A stretch of DNA of 64,000 nt from Acidovorax sp. HDW3 (GCF_011303755.1 NZ_CP049885.1:1842001-1906000); one strand, 5' to 3'. Numbered from the stretch's first letter, positions 42,813 through 52,609 are shown. Notes: generated by a model not told the origin, from the letters alone. A program made the numbers and translations.

Positions 42813-43763
42813 ATGGACCGTTTTGATGCAATGCAGGCCTTTGTGCGCGTGGTGGAAACGGGCAGCTTTACCAAGGCTGCGCAGACCTTGCACATGAGCA
42901 AAACCACGGTGACACAGCTGGTGCAGCAGTTGGAGGCAAGGCTACGCGTCAAATTGCTCAACCGCACCACGCGCCAAGTCCACATCACCGCCGATGGCGC
43001 TGCCTACTATGAACGGGCAGTGCGCCTGTTAGTGGATCTGGACGATGCCGAGACCAGCTTGTCCAGCGCCGCAGCGTTTCCCAAAGGGCGGCTGCGTGTG
43101 GATATCCCCAGTCCCTTGGCATGCATGCTCTTGGTTCCAGCTTTCCCGGAATTCCACGCCCGTTATCCGGAGCTTCAGATCGAAATGGGCGTCAGCGATC
43201 GCATGGTCGACCTGATCGGGGACAACGTGGATTGCGTGGTACGGGGCGGCGAAGTCTCGGAGCAATCGCTGATCGCTCGCCATGTGGGTGACATGTACCT
43301 TGGCGTTTATGCGGCTCCCAGATACCTGCAGAGGGTCACAAACCCAACGCACCCCTCAGACTTGGAGTCCGACCCTCACCGCATCGTTGGCTTTTTGTCG
43401 TCACGCACCGCCAAGCTGTTGCCTTGTACCCTGCGCCAGGGAGATAGGTGCATCGAAATCAAAGGCAAATACGCTCTGGCTGTTGATGATGGCAACGCCT
43501 ACCTTGCTGCTGGCTTGGCAGGCGTGGGGGTGCTTTGGCTGCCGCATTACATGGCCAAGCACCACCTGGCGCGTGGCGAACTCGTGCACTTGTTTGAAGA
43601 ATGGGCGCTTGACCCGATGCCGATCTACCTGGCCTTTCACCCGAACCGCCATGTGAGTGCCAAGTTGCGTGTGTTTATCAAGTGGGTCATTGAGCTGATG
43701 GCAGAACATGCACCTATGGCAGCCAATTCAGAAGGCCAAGAGAATACTTCGGGTTTGCGCTGA
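42813..43763 (+). CDS. LysR-family transcriptional regulator
   Basis: 316 residues. The winged helix is FDAMQAFVRVVETGSFTKAA with TLHMSKTTVTQLVQQLEARL, and an effector-binding domain follows (GRLRVDIPSPLACMLLVPAF). It matches the CrgA/DmlR-like branch of LysR proteins. It diverges from the RidA gene, which is its likely target. A short gene-free stretch follows to the next regulator. Confidence 0.9.
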   Translation: MDRFDAMQAFVRVVETGSFTKAAQTLHMSKTTVTQLVQQLEARLRVKLLNRTTRQVHITADGAAYYERAVRLLVDLDDAETSLSSAAAFPKGRLRVDIPSPLACMLLVPAFPEFHARYPELQIEMGVSDRMVDLIGDNVDCVVRGGEVSEQSLIARHVGDMYLGVYAAPRYLQRVTNPTHPSDLESDPHRIVGFLSSRTAKLLPCTLRQGDRCIEIKGKYALAVDDGNAYLAAGLAGVGVLWLPHYMAKHHLARGELVHLFEEWALDPMPIYLAFHPNRHVSAKLRVFIKWVIELMAEHAPMAANSEGQENTSGLR

Positions 43764-44088
43764 ACAGACACGGGTTAACTCGTCGCTTTCTGGCCGGCCA
43801 GAAGAGCGATTCTGGAGCCTTGCTCGGCTTGAAGCCGCCATCTGCCAAGGTCTGCTCCCGCTGCTGAATTGAGTCACTCGCAATGGACCACTACTTGATA
43901 AACAGCGGTCAACGGTCATTCCATAGTCGGCCCTGTGTATGACGGCTTCACGCCAGACCGGGTGCGTGGCCATCGTTGAGCTTGGACAGGCAGGGAGCGA
44001 CCGGATGGGATCAATGCGAACGGACACTTTCACCCGAAGCGGCCATCCATGACAACAGTTGGGCAAAAGTGCGCAATGAGCCGAAACG

Positions 44089-44952
44089 TTAACCCTCTCG
44101 ACAAGCTTGCTCCACCCATCCACGAAAAGCCTTCATTCCATCGGTTTCTCTGCGCGCCTTGAGCTTTGTCAGCCAGTAGCTGCCTGTTTCAACCTCAATG
44201 TCGAACAGGGTGACCAGGCGCCCCCCCAGTAAGTCTCGGCCAAATAGGCGCACTGGCAGTAACGCCACGCCCGCCCCCTGCGCCGCTGCATCTGCCAGCG
44301 CCAAGGAAGAGTCAAATACATGACCTGTCAAAAGCGGTACCTTTAGCTCAACGGCTTGAAACCATGTAGACCACTCATCCACGCGGTATGAACGCAATAG
44401 AGTCGTATGCATCAAGTCTCTCGGGACGTGGATCCTGCTTGCAATGGAGGGTGCGCAGACGGGCACCAGCGGCGCTGAAAAAAGCCTCAATGCTTCGGTG
44501 CCATGCCAGTTGCCATCGCCGAAGCGAATTGCATAGTCCAAACCATCGCCAGCCAAATCCACGCGATTGTTGTTGGAAAACAGTCGCAGGTCCACAAACG
44601 GATGCCTTGTTTGAAAATCACGCAGTCGGGGCAGCAGCCACCCTACCGCAAACGTGCCCACCACCCCAACAGACAGGACTTCTTTCTTGTGAGCTGTGTT
44701 GAACTGGTCCAGTGTTGAACTTATGCGTTCAAAAGACTCGACCAACACCGGCAACAAAGCCGTTCCTTCATCGGTCAGGGCAAGTCCTCTTGGGACGCGT
44801 CTGAACAGCTTCTTGCCGAGCCGGTCTTCCAAGTTCTTGACGTGCTGACTGACCGCAGCCTGTGTCAGGTGCAACTCCAGCCCTGCACGGGTAAAGCTGA
44901 GATGCCTGGCCGAAACTTCAAAGGCGCGTAAAGCATTCAATGGCAGATGCAT
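44089..44952 (-). CDS. AmpR-like LysR regulator of the adjacent beta-lactamase
   Basis: 287 residues from the ATG at 44952; the frame is open to 45027. The winged helix reads LNALRAFEVSARHLSFTRAG with LHLTQAAVSQHVKNLEDRLG, nearly the AmpR/GcvA consensus. The effector domain contains LPVRLFGRDLLGGRLVTLFD. AmpR proteins sense cell-wall muropeptides and activate the divergent beta-lactamase gene. Its start is 107 bp from the beta-lactamase start, with a perfect palindrome between. Confidence 0.88.
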   Translation of the reverse strand: MHLPLNALRAFEVSARHLSFTRAGLELHLTQAAVSQHVKNLEDRLGKKLFRRVPRGLALTDEGTALLPVLVESFERISSTLDQFNTAHKKEVLSVGVVGTFAVGWLLPRLRDFQTRHPFVDLRLFSNNNRVDLAGDGLDYAIRFGDGNWHGTEALRLFSAPLVPVCAPSIASRIHVPRDLMHTTLLRSYRVDEWSTWFQAVELKVPLLTGHVFDSSLALADAAAQGAGVALLPVRLFGRDLLGGRLVTLFDIEVETGSYWLTKLKARRETDGMKAFRGWVEQACREG

Positions 44953-44964
44953 TGTGAACCATAT

Positions 44965-44985
44965 GACCCAAGTTTTTCTTGGGTC
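44965..44985. promoter_or_regulatory. Perfect palindrome between ampR-like and bla genes
   Basis: GACCCAAG and CTTGGGTC flank TTTTT with 8-bp perfect arms, 12 bp from the regulator start and 75 bp from the beta-lactamase start. It is a candidate LysR-type operator for both directions; the central T-tract could also make it a terminator-like hairpin. Confidence 0.55.
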
Positions 44986-45059
44986 GATACTAGAGTAGTT
45001 TCGATTGAATAGGTCGCGCTCCGTCAATATGATTTGACATTTTTCATTGCTTGAACTCT

Positions 45060-45941
45060 ATGCAACGACGTACCTTTTCTTCCATCATGGTGTGCTCCGC
45101 CCTCGGAGCTGTCGCTATTCACCCCAAGAAAACCTTGGCTTCTGCTCTTCAAACGCAGATGGCGGCTTCCCTGAAGCAACTCGAGGCCAAAGCTCAAGGT
45201 CGCCTTGGTGTACATGTGGTCGACACGGGCAGCGGCCAGGAGTTTGGATACCGATCAGACGAGCTATTCATGATGCTCAGCTCGTTCAAGTTGTTGGCGA
45301 GTGCACTTGTACTGGCTCGCGTTGATCGAGGTGAGGAGTCGCTTGAGCGGCGCATTCCCTATCGCAAGCAGGATTTGGTGCCGTGGTCTCCTGTGACAGA
45401 CGCTCACGCTGATGGTGACGGTCTCACGCTGGCCCAACTCTGTCATGCCACGATCACGACCAGCGACAACACAGCGGCGAACCTCATTCTGGCAAGCTTC
45501 GGAGGGCCTGAAGCACTGACCACATTTGCACGTCAAATTGGCGACAACGTCACGCGACTCGATCGCAACGAGCCTGACCTGAATATGCGCCTCGGAACGA
45601 ACTCCCTTGATACGACGTCGCCTCGGGCGATGGCCATGAGTATGAAGAAAGTGCTCGTTGGCGATGTGCTTGCACCCTCATCACGAAAATTGCTTCGGGA
45701 ATGGCTGATTGCCAACACGACAGGCGGAAAACGCCTCAAAGCAGGACTTCCAGTCGGTTGGACCATCGGGGATAAGACCGGCACCAATAAAAGCGATGCC
45801 AATGACATCGGAATCCTATTTCCGCCACAGCGCCCCCCCATCCTTGTGACGGCCTATCTCGCAGACAGTTCGGCAAGCAGCCAGATCAAAGACGAGACGC
45901 TTGCAGAGGTGGGCATGCTCGCGACCACCAATATGCGATGA
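45060..45941 (+). CDS. bla: Class A serine beta-lactamase
   Basis: 293 residues from the ATG at 45060; a TTG at 45051 is open too. The N-terminus is Tat-like (MQRRTFSS followed by a hydrophobic run). All class A motifs are present: SSFK (nucleophile Ser and Lys), TSDN, the omega-loop RNEPDLN with the general-base Glu, and DKTGTN. It hydrolyses beta-lactam rings in the periplasm. Similar AmpR-controlled class A enzymes (L2, PenB type) are inducible. The spectrum cannot be told from motifs. Confidence 0.93.
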   Translation: MQRRTFSSIMVCSALGAVAIHPKKTLASALQTQMAASLKQLEAKAQGRLGVHVVDTGSGQEFGYRSDELFMMLSSFKLLASALVLARVDRGEESLERRIPYRKQDLVPWSPVTDAHADGDGLTLAQLCHATITTSDNTAANLILASFGGPEALTTFARQIGDNVTRLDRNEPDLNMRLGTNSLDTTSPRAMAMSMKKVLVGDVLAPSSRKLLREWLIANTTGGKRLKAGLPVGWTIGDKTGTNKSDANDIGILFPPQRPPILVTAYLADSSASSQIKDETLAEVGMLATTNMR

Positions 45942-46677
45942 AGTAACGCAGCGAAAAATTCAGGGGAAAGGGCTTGGCAATGAGGATGGCACGATGCTTA
46001 CTCTGGCAAATGCGATGGCAGAATTTCCTGAACCAAGCGGTCTAGGTCTGCATGGAGACTTTCCCCTGCCCACTAATTCTCATGCTGCGGAAAGCTTTCT
46101 CTCCCCATCGCCTGCTTTCGGTCGATAGTGTGAGCACGAGGCTACGCCAGAACGCTGACCTTCAATTTGCAGGCCCAAAAAGTCCCACGGCGATTTCCAA
46201 CAACTCTACGGAAACCCGGCTTCGACCATAAGAAAACGCTGGCAACAGGGAAGAGAAGTTTAGGAAAACTTCTCTTCAAGCAGGCGTTAAATGGACGGGT
46301 AGTTGCCGTGGTTCAGATCGACTCTACAGCGGGTGTCTGCTTCTTGGTGAGGCCGCGAGCTGGTGGTCTCGGCCAGACGCTGGCCCTCAAGAACAGCCCA
46401 TGCTCGCCTATTCAAGGGCCGAAAGCAGGCCGCTTGCAGAACCCGAGAGCGCTTGAGCAGCGCAGTGCTAATGCGGTCATCGCTGTTGCGGCGACGTAAG
46501 GCAGCGAAAGGCTGGATGCAGTCGCTCAACTTTTGCGCACGGATGACCGCTGGTGAACGCAGCAGTCATTGCAAGGTGCTTTGGCTGAAGTAGCGGTCTG
46601 CACCTAAAGGCTTTCACTGGATTAGAGACTGGTCGAAGGCTTTGAACTATTCACTTGGTTGATTCACGCGGCTCATT
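45942..46677. other. 736-bp region without a supported gene
   Basis: Only short frames with no family match. The sequence lies between the beta-lactamase gene and the CBASS regulator cassette and is a likely junction between two cargo segments. Confidence 0.4.
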
Positions 46678-47544
46678 TCAAGCATTGCCCCACTCCTTGG
46701 GCTCCCATACCTTGTCACCGTTAGACAAACTCAATAGAGTCAGCGTGTAACCATAGTTTTCACAAACGAGCTTCATTTCCTTGGCGACGGCGTCGCGATG
46801 TGCGTGCTTAAACCAAGTGTTCAAACTGATTGGGTCACCACTGCGGTTGGACGCAATCGTCTCATCCGCGGCGAGGGACCCTGGAGGAAGCTCAACTACG
46901 CGGCCTTTGGTTCTGTAGAACGCGCCATTGGCTCTGGCCTTGTCGGACGAGATCGCCCAATCCATGAACCCATCCCTCGACAAGATGAGGACGGCGCATT
47001 GTTCCGTTGAGCGTATCCAACGCAGCGCGGCTGCGGTCAAGGACACGCCGAACTTGCTTGAGGCGTCGGAAAGAATGTCGAAGTCAATATCCGAAGTCGA
47101 AGTGCACGCACGGAACTGCTTCATGGGCATCAGCAGGTTCGATGCGAAGTCATCGGCCTCTGCTTCGATCGACCTCATTTCGGGCCCCCAGTGCACCATG
47201 TCTGCCTGAGAGCATTCAAATTCATGCTGTGCAAGGCGGTGGACAAGGTAGTGCCCAAGTTCATGGGCTTGGGTGAACCGAATCCGTCCTTCAGACGTCA
47301 TGTTGCGGTTGTACAGAAGCGCCCAGCCTTGATCCTCAACGTGAAAGAGGCCACCTTCAAATGACGGGATGTCCGCCGCCACGACTTTGAAGATGGGATC
47401 TGGCCACTTGAGCTCCTTGCCTACATGAAGCGCAAGCTGCTCGACATCGATAGGAAACCGCTGTAAGCCGGCTGCCGCAGCAGCGTCAAGCCAATGCGTG
47501 AGCCGTATCGCGGCGGTCGCGGGCGTGAAAGTCGCCTCGGTCAT
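46678..47544 (-). CDS. capP: CapP-like ImmA/IrrE-family metallopeptidase
   Basis: 288 residues. The zinc-binding HELGHYLVH motif is near residue 94 and the third ligand in AEADDFASNLLMP near 132, the pattern of ImmA/IrrE peptidases. The C-terminal 130 residues form a domain of unknown fold that may sense a signal. It is encoded 1 bp after the XRE gene. In characterised CBASS loci, CapP cleaves the repressor CapH when stimulated by single-stranded DNA, which turns on defence genes. The same arrangement here supports that role. Confidence 0.85.
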   Translation of the reverse strand: MTEATFTPATAAIRLTHWLDAAAAAGLQRFPIDVEQLALHVGKELKWPDPIFKVVAADIPSFEGGLFHVEDQGWALLYNRNMTSEGRIRFTQAHELGHYLVHRLAQHEFECSQADMVHWGPEMRSIEAEADDFASNLLMPMKQFRACTSTSDIDFDILSDASSKFGVSLTAAALRWIRSTEQCAVLILSRDGFMDWAISSDKARANGAFYRTKGRVVELPPGSLAADETIASNRSGDPISLNTWFKHAHRDAVAKEMKLVCENYGYTLTLLSLSNGDKVWEPKEWGNA

Positions 47545-47545
47545 G

Positions 47546-47872
47546 TCAGGACTTTTTCAGCACGTCCAGGATCTGCCGTAGCTTTTCCTTAGCTTCAGGT
47601 TCCAGTTTGGAGTAGCTGCGGAAGAACTCCTTGTCCTTGTTGGATTCCTGCGGCGTATCCACCGTGTCGTCCAGGAAGAAGGACACATCCTGTCCAAGCA
47701 CGTCCGCTATCGCCTGCAGCTTCTCTGCTGACGGCTTCTGGGATTCACGGTTCTCCAGCTCCCAGAGGTAGCTCTTGCTCAGCCCGGCTCTACGGGCTGC
47801 CTCCTCAAGCGTTAGGTTCACCTTCGGCGAAGTCCGGCACGCTCGAAGTTTCTCGCCAAGTTTTGACGCCAT
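47546..47872 (-). CDS. capH: CapH-like XRE repressor
   Basis: 108 residues from the ATG at 47872 with GGAGAG upstream; the frame is open to 47944. The HTH is LTLEEAARRAGLSKSYLWEL, then LQAIADVLGQDVSFFL. The linker is acidic (TVDTPQESNKDKEF) and a helical tail follows. It diverges from the CBASS operon by 146 bp. In CapH-CapP systems this protein represses the operon until cut by CapP. Palindromic sequences in the gap support operator binding. Confidence 0.85.
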   Translation of the reverse strand: MASKLGEKLRACRTSPKVNLTLEEAARRAGLSKSYLWELENRESQKPSAEKLQAIADVLGQDVSFFLDDTVDTPQESNKDKEFFRSYSKLEPEAKEKLRQILDVLKKS

Positions 47873-47906
47873 CTTGCGCTCTCCTTCTAGACAGCCTTCA
47901 ATTATA

Positions 47907-47980
47907 TCGCTACTCCGAACTTTCCATAAGCAAATCCCGATCAAAATTGCGCCTTCAAAAGTTCGCTACACCGAACTTCC
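47907..47980. promoter_or_regulatory. CapH operator candidates in the divergent CBASS promoter
   Basis: AAGTTCG-CTACAC-CGAACTT (47959-47978) is a perfect palindrome with 7-bp arms. A second copy, TCGCTACTCCGAACTTTCC (47907-47925), repeats the right arm and spacer with a degenerate left arm. A further half-site TAGTTCG lies at about 47997. The -10-like TATGCT is at about 47985. Confidence 0.65.
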
Positions 47981-48018
47981 TGTTATGCTATGTCGTAGTT
48001 CGATTCCTGGGGCAATGA

Positions 48019-49626
48019 ATGAGCACACCGATGGTTGGAGGTTTGACCGATGACGAGTTGGCCGCGGCCTTGCGCGCCCGAGCGGCGGCGGGAGAGCCTC
48101 ATGTCCTGGTGATTGCCAACAAATTCAGCGCCCGGATGCTCACAGCCGCGACTGCGTCGCCTGCTGCCTGGAGTGATCTGGGCGTTGGGGACATCGGTCC
48201 AGGTGCGCTGAAGGCGTTGGAGGCGGCTGCGAAGCAGCAGCAAGTCCAATGGATCGAGACCTCCGAATCGGATGTGGGTGAGGTGGACCACGTTGCGTCA
48301 GGCCCAGTCATTCGGGCTGTTCCCGCCCAGATGCGTGCTTGGTGCAAGGAGCGAGACAAGATCACAGGAACGTCCGGCCGCCATGGGGAGGTGGATACCG
48401 CAACGCGCTTTGAAGTTGCATCGCTGGCCAGCTGGCGGTGCCAGTTCGATGGTTGCGGAGAGGACCTGCGCCATCACTTTGTGCCAGGGGCCACGGGGAA
48501 CTACAGCTACTTCGCGCACATCGTGGCCTCGTCGGCCGACGGTCCTCGTGGGGACAAGGTGAAGTCACCGCTTCTGGCGAATGCCCCGTCGAACATCATG
48601 CTGATGTGCGACAAATGCCACCGCCTGATCGACCGCGTAGCTCCGAAGCGATACAGCGCTGACTATCTCAACGAGATGCGTCAGCGCAACGTCGATGAAG
48701 TTCGTCGGCTGCTGAACACGCTTCGCTACCCGGCAGCCCAGATGCTGGTCATCGGCGGCAACATCGAAGGGCAGTCATTCGCTTTTGATGAGCGGATCGC
48801 GGAAGAGGCCATGTGGTTGCGTCAGCTGCGCACCGGAGGGGTACGTGCGGAATGGTTCGCGCGCAATGGTCCGCATCTCGGTGCATCGAACTCGGATGGC
48901 TACTGGCTGAGCCTGTTCCAACTGCTCAAGAATGACAGGCCGAGATTGGCGGGTCTGCTGGACGGGACGGTGTACGGTGGTGCGCCACGACCGCCGCTCG
49001 CGGTCTTTCCTGTGCATGGCACCTCGGTCTTGGTCCTGTCGGGGCGGCTCATCGGAGACTCCAGCAGTGCCCACATTTTCCAGTTTCATCGCGATCAAGT
49101 GAGCGGCCAACGCGGTGGACAGTGGACTTGGCCAGAGGCAGAGCCAGTACCAGCCAATGACAAATTCAAGGTTCAGGTTCACCGTCATGCCAACGGCGGT
49201 GAAGCCGAGGCATGCCTGCGGATCAATTTGACTGCAGCGGTCCCTGCGTCCGATTTGCCTGCACACTTGTTTTCCGATGGGAAACACGAAGTGCCGACGA
49301 TTGAGATCACGGTTGACAGTCCGAGTCACCGTGTCATGGGGCACCCCGCCGATCTTGATCTGTTTGGACGCGCTGTCGACCAGGCGCTGCAGAAGCTCCA
49401 GGATGAATGGCGGGTGTCAAAAGTACATCTGGTGCTGATCGCGCCAGTGTCTGCTTGTTGCCGTGTTGGGCAAAAGATGCAAGCCCGTCACCACGCCGAG
49501 TTCATCCTGTACGAACGCAAGCCCTGCACTACGCCCGGTGCGCGCGGTGAGTTTGCCAAGACGATTGCGATTTCTCCCACCGAGGTGACCCTGCTGTCGA
49601 CCGGCGAGTCCCTTTCCATCTCGTAA
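48019..49626 (+). CDS. cap5: Cap5-like HNH endonuclease-SAVED effector (CBASS)
   Basis: 535 residues. The N-terminal third contains an HNH domain: CQFDGCGEDLRHHFVPG, then SYFAHIVASSADGPRGD and CDKCHRLIDRV, with zinc-binding and catalytic residues in place. The C-terminal half (from about 240) is a SAVED domain with a Rossmann-like core (VHGTSVLVLSGRLIGDSSSA, ITVDSPSHRVMGHPADLDL, WRVSKVHLVLIAPVSACC). SAVED binds the cyclic nucleotide made by the CD-NTase and activates double-strand DNA cleavage, killing infected cells. It is the first gene of the operon, with the CD-NTase starting 27 bp later. Confidence 0.92.
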   Translation: MSTPMVGGLTDDELAAALRARAAAGEPHVLVIANKFSARMLTAATASPAAWSDLGVGDIGPGALKALEAAAKQQQVQWIETSESDVGEVDHVASGPVIRAVPAQMRAWCKERDKITGTSGRHGEVDTATRFEVASLASWRCQFDGCGEDLRHHFVPGATGNYSYFAHIVASSADGPRGDKVKSPLLANAPSNIMLMCDKCHRLIDRVAPKRYSADYLNEMRQRNVDEVRRLLNTLRYPAAQMLVIGGNIEGQSFAFDERIAEEAMWLRQLRTGGVRAEWFARNGPHLGASNSDGYWLSLFQLLKNDRPRLAGLLDGTVYGGAPRPPLAVFPVHGTSVLVLSGRLIGDSSSAHIFQFHRDQVSGQRGGQWTWPEAEPVPANDKFKVQVHRHANGGEAEACLRINLTAAVPASDLPAHLFSDGKHEVPTIEITVDSPSHRVMGHPADLDLFGRAVDQALQKLQDEWRVSKVHLVLIAPVSACCRVGQKMQARHHAEFILYERKPCTTPGARGEFAKTIAISPTEVTLLSTGESLSIS

Positions 49627-49653
49627 ACAAGGTCGGCACAAAGGTACTTCATC

Positions 49654-50895
49654 ATGACTACGAACCCGCCAAACAACATTACGTTCACCACTCGCTTGCA
49701 GAAGTCTTTGGGCATGACGCGAGATGCCGGCCGTTGGGAGCAACTCATCATGTCCTTGCTTCGGCGACTTGAGCTCGACAAGGTCGATCGCGCCAAGGCC
49801 ATCAAGCAATACGAGCTCTTGGCAGATGACATCGCCACCAAGCTGGACATTCCGCGCCATAACGTGGATGTCTATTCGCAGGGGTCGATGCGCACACAGA
49901 CCACCATCCGCCCTCGAGGCAATGCGAAGTTTGATATCGACATCATGGTGGAGCTGTCCGGGCCGAAGTACAACAACCCTGACTCAGAAGCGATGTTTGA
50001 AGATTTTGGGAAAGCCCTTGAGGGCAACGAAGAAGTTACCGGTGCCCCAGATCCACGGCGTCGTTGCTGGCGATTGCAGTACCCGGGAGAGGCGTTCTAT
50101 TTCGACGTGACGCCGGCAGTGGCGGACATGTACAAAACCTATGGCGCAGGCCTGCGGGTAAGAGACCCCGATACAGTCTGGAGTCCGTCGAATCCGAAGG
50201 AGTTTGCTGACTGGTTTTGCGAACGCGCCGACCTGCGGTTTGAATTTCAGCAAGAAGCAGTGTTGTCTTCGGTGGTCGAGGCCCGTAAGTCAGTCGACCC
50301 CCTTCCCAGCGCCCCTGTTGGGATCGACGACATCCTGCGTCGAGCCGTCCAGTTGATGAAGCTGCATCGTGACAACTTCTACTTCTACGCGAGCCCCGAC
50401 CAGAAAGACACGATGCCGATCTCGGTCATCATCGTGACCCTGGCGACCCAAGCGTTTGAGAACATCTGGCGAACCAGGCGTCACAGCTTCAATTCGCCTA
50501 TTGAGGTGGTGCTTGCCATCGTGGAGGAGATGCCCGACTACATCAAGCGTGATGCAGCAGGTCGCTTCTATGTGGAAAACCCGAAGCTCTCCACGGAGAA
50601 TTTCGCGGATCGTTGGAATAGTGATCAAGGGGCCCGTGCACGCGAATTCAAGCGTTGGCACAAGCAACTGGAGACGCACCTCGAGGCACTGCTCACAGAT
50701 GAGTATTCCAGGAGCACTGAAGAGAAGCTGCGCGGCGTGTTCGGGCAAGCCGGGGTTGATGCGTGGCGCGACAGTCTCGGCAGTTCGACCGAGTCCACGC
50801 CGCTGCTCAAGAGCTTGGTTGTGGCATCCGGGGGGCAGGTGGCCAATCCGAATGTTGCAACGCCCGTCAGCCATCGCACCAACACGTTGGCGTAA
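49654..50895 (+). CDS. CD-NTase (cGAS/DncV-like nucleotidyltransferase)
   Basis: 413 residues. The active site has the GS motif in VYSQGSMRTQTTIRPRG near residue 77 and the metal-binding DID in KFDIDIMVEL near residue 92. The third acidic residue is in EAFYFDVTPAVAD. The alpha-helical second half (about 190-350) matches OAS-type CD-NTases. It makes a cyclic di- or tri-nucleotide on phage infection that activates Cap5. It is followed by cap2 and cap3, which control its conjugation. Confidence 0.93.
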   Translation: MTTNPPNNITFTTRLQKSLGMTRDAGRWEQLIMSLLRRLELDKVDRAKAIKQYELLADDIATKLDIPRHNVDVYSQGSMRTQTTIRPRGNAKFDIDIMVELSGPKYNNPDSEAMFEDFGKALEGNEEVTGAPDPRRRCWRLQYPGEAFYFDVTPAVADMYKTYGAGLRVRDPDTVWSPSNPKEFADWFCERADLRFEFQQEAVLSSVVEARKSVDPLPSAPVGIDDILRRAVQLMKLHRDNFYFYASPDQKDTMPISVIIVTLATQAFENIWRTRRHSFNSPIEVVLAIVEEMPDYIKRDAAGRFYVENPKLSTENFADRWNSDQGARAREFKRWHKQLETHLEALLTDEYSRSTEEKLRGVFGQAGVDAWRDSLGSSTESTPLLKSLVVASGGQVANPNVATPVSHRTNTLA

Positions 50896-50905
50896 GGGGG
50901 TCAAG

Positions 50906-52609
50906 GTGCCGACCATGCCATTATTTTTAGCCGCGATCGGCATGGTCACGGCGTGGTTTGACGGACTCGGGCCCAGCGCTGCAACGCGATGCCCGGACAA
51001 GGAGTCGGAGCAGCGTTGTCGCGTCTGGCGTTTGGCAGAAGGTGCGCCGGTACTGAATGGCGCCGCGCCACTGCTGGTGCTTCAGCACGATTTTCCGCTC
51101 ACGCCTGCCCGTATCGAATTGGACCGGAAGTTCTGTTTGCAGCTGCCCCACATCGAGGTAGATGGCCATTTCTGCCACGGTGTCGAATTCGACTCGGCAG
51201 ACGTCGCCGCCCCGGTGGCGGCAGTCGGTCGTGTTTTGGCCAGGTTTTCCGACTTCCTCGATCGATGCGCCGATCCAGGTTGGGTGGAGGCTGAATTCAG
51301 TCGGGAACGTCAAGATTACTGGGCCCGCTATGCGGCTGGGGCCAAAGCACCAGCCAGCTATCGCACGGTAGAGCTATTGCTGGATGCCGATGTGAGAATT
51401 GACGAACCACAGGAGGCTGCTGCGCTTTCTCTTGGGGACGGCAGGGCCCTCGCCACGACGTCTACGACGGAGCCGGAGCGTGTGGCAAAGGCCAGAGCAT
51501 GGCCATTGGGCGGCATCATTCGTGGCGGCGCACTGGTGATGAAGCTGCCTACCGCCGAACGATGGACGCCCAGTGTTTGGCCGAGGAGTTTTCATGATCT
51601 TGATGAGCTTCTTTCGCAGCTCAGTGGTTCCGCGGGGAAGCTGAAGAATTGGTACCAGGCGCGCCGTTGGCCGAACAAGGCGCCCGTGTTCGTGGTGCTC
51701 TTGCAGGGCCCAGCCGTGTACGGATGGCGGATAGTGCCGCCGCAGGTCGCACGTCAAGTCGAGCCGGCCCTTGTGCCCATCGACGTCACCCGTGTCGACA
51801 GGCAATGGAGCCTGTCTCGAGATCATCGGGCTGAGGGTTTGGCTCATCTTGCCGCCAAGAAGGTGGTGGTATTTGGAAGTGGCTCGCTGGGTGCGCCGTT
51901 GATCGAACTCTTGGCACGCGCAGGCGTCGGCTCCCTTGAGGTAGTGGATCCCCAAACATTCGAGCCTGAAAATATCTCGCGCCATGTGCTCGGTGCGCCA
52001 CACATAGGCTTTGGGAAAGCTGCATCACTATGCGCTCGATTGCGGCAGGCCATCCCAGGGGCGCAACTCGACGCTTTCGGTGAAAAAGCCATGCAGTGGT
52101 GCGCCAAGGCGGATCAACGGCAGCTGCCGGATCTCATCGTGGATTGCACGGGCGAGCGCTCCGTAAGGATTGGCACTTCATTGCTTCGGGAGCATGTGCT
52201 GAAAGATGCCCCAGTGATGATGGCATGGATGGAGCCATTTGGCGCAGCTGCTCATGCGGTTTTGATTTCTGGTAGTGATGTGTGGCCTGCTTCGGACCCC
52301 GCCGATACAGCGGTCAATGTCGCGACTTGGCCAGACGACGTGCAGGTTGATCTTCCCGGATGTGGCCAGGGCTTCCATCCGTATGGTGTTGCCGACGCGT
52401 GGGCAGCTGCAGGCATGGTGTCTGAGCGCGTACTGAAAGTTCTGAACGGCGAACATGTGTCCTCTGGGGTGTGGTCCATGATTCGTCATGAAAGCTACTT
52501 CAAGAGCATGTCACCTTCAGCGACTTTCAATCGTCCCCCTCCGGTTCCCGTGGGGGTGGATTCGGTCATTGAGCATCGCCCGTTGGCAGAGGTACTGCAA
52601 CGTGCCTGA
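50906..52609 (+). CDS. cap2: Cap2-like E1-E2 fusion (CBASS ubiquitin-like conjugation)
   Basis: 567 residues from a GTG at 50906 with GGGGG 5 bp upstream; an ATG at 50915 is possible, and open sequence further back is antisense-free overlap with the CD-NTase gene. The N-terminal part (about 1-190) is E2-like with a candidate Cys in GHFCHGVEF. The C-terminal part is a ThiF/E1 domain: KVVVFGSGSLGAPLIELLAR near 320, DPQTFEPENISRHVLG, and LIVDCTGERSVR. In type II CBASS, Cap2 couples the CD-NTase C-terminus to targets and primes it. The E1 catalytic Cys may be in DLPGCGQGF. Confidence 0.9.
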   Translation: MPTMPLFLAAIGMVTAWFDGLGPSAATRCPDKESEQRCRVWRLAEGAPVLNGAAPLLVLQHDFPLTPARIELDRKFCLQLPHIEVDGHFCHGVEFDSADVAAPVAAVGRVLARFSDFLDRCADPGWVEAEFSRERQDYWARYAAGAKAPASYRTVELLLDADVRIDEPQEAAALSLGDGRALATTSTTEPERVAKARAWPLGGIIRGGALVMKLPTAERWTPSVWPRSFHDLDELLSQLSGSAGKLKNWYQARRWPNKAPVFVVLLQGPAVYGWRIVPPQVARQVEPALVPIDVTRVDRQWSLSRDHRAEGLAHLAAKKVVVFGSGSLGAPLIELLARAGVGSLEVVDPQTFEPENISRHVLGAPHIGFGKAASLCARLRQAIPGAQLDAFGEKAMQWCAKADQRQLPDLIVDCTGERSVRIGTSLLREHVLKDAPVMMAWMEPFGAAAHAVLISGSDVWPASDPADTAVNVATWPDDVQVDLPGCGQGFHPYGVADAWAAAGMVSERVLKVLNGEHVSSGVWSMIRHESYFKSMSPSATFNRPPPVPVGVDSVIEHRPLAEVLQRA

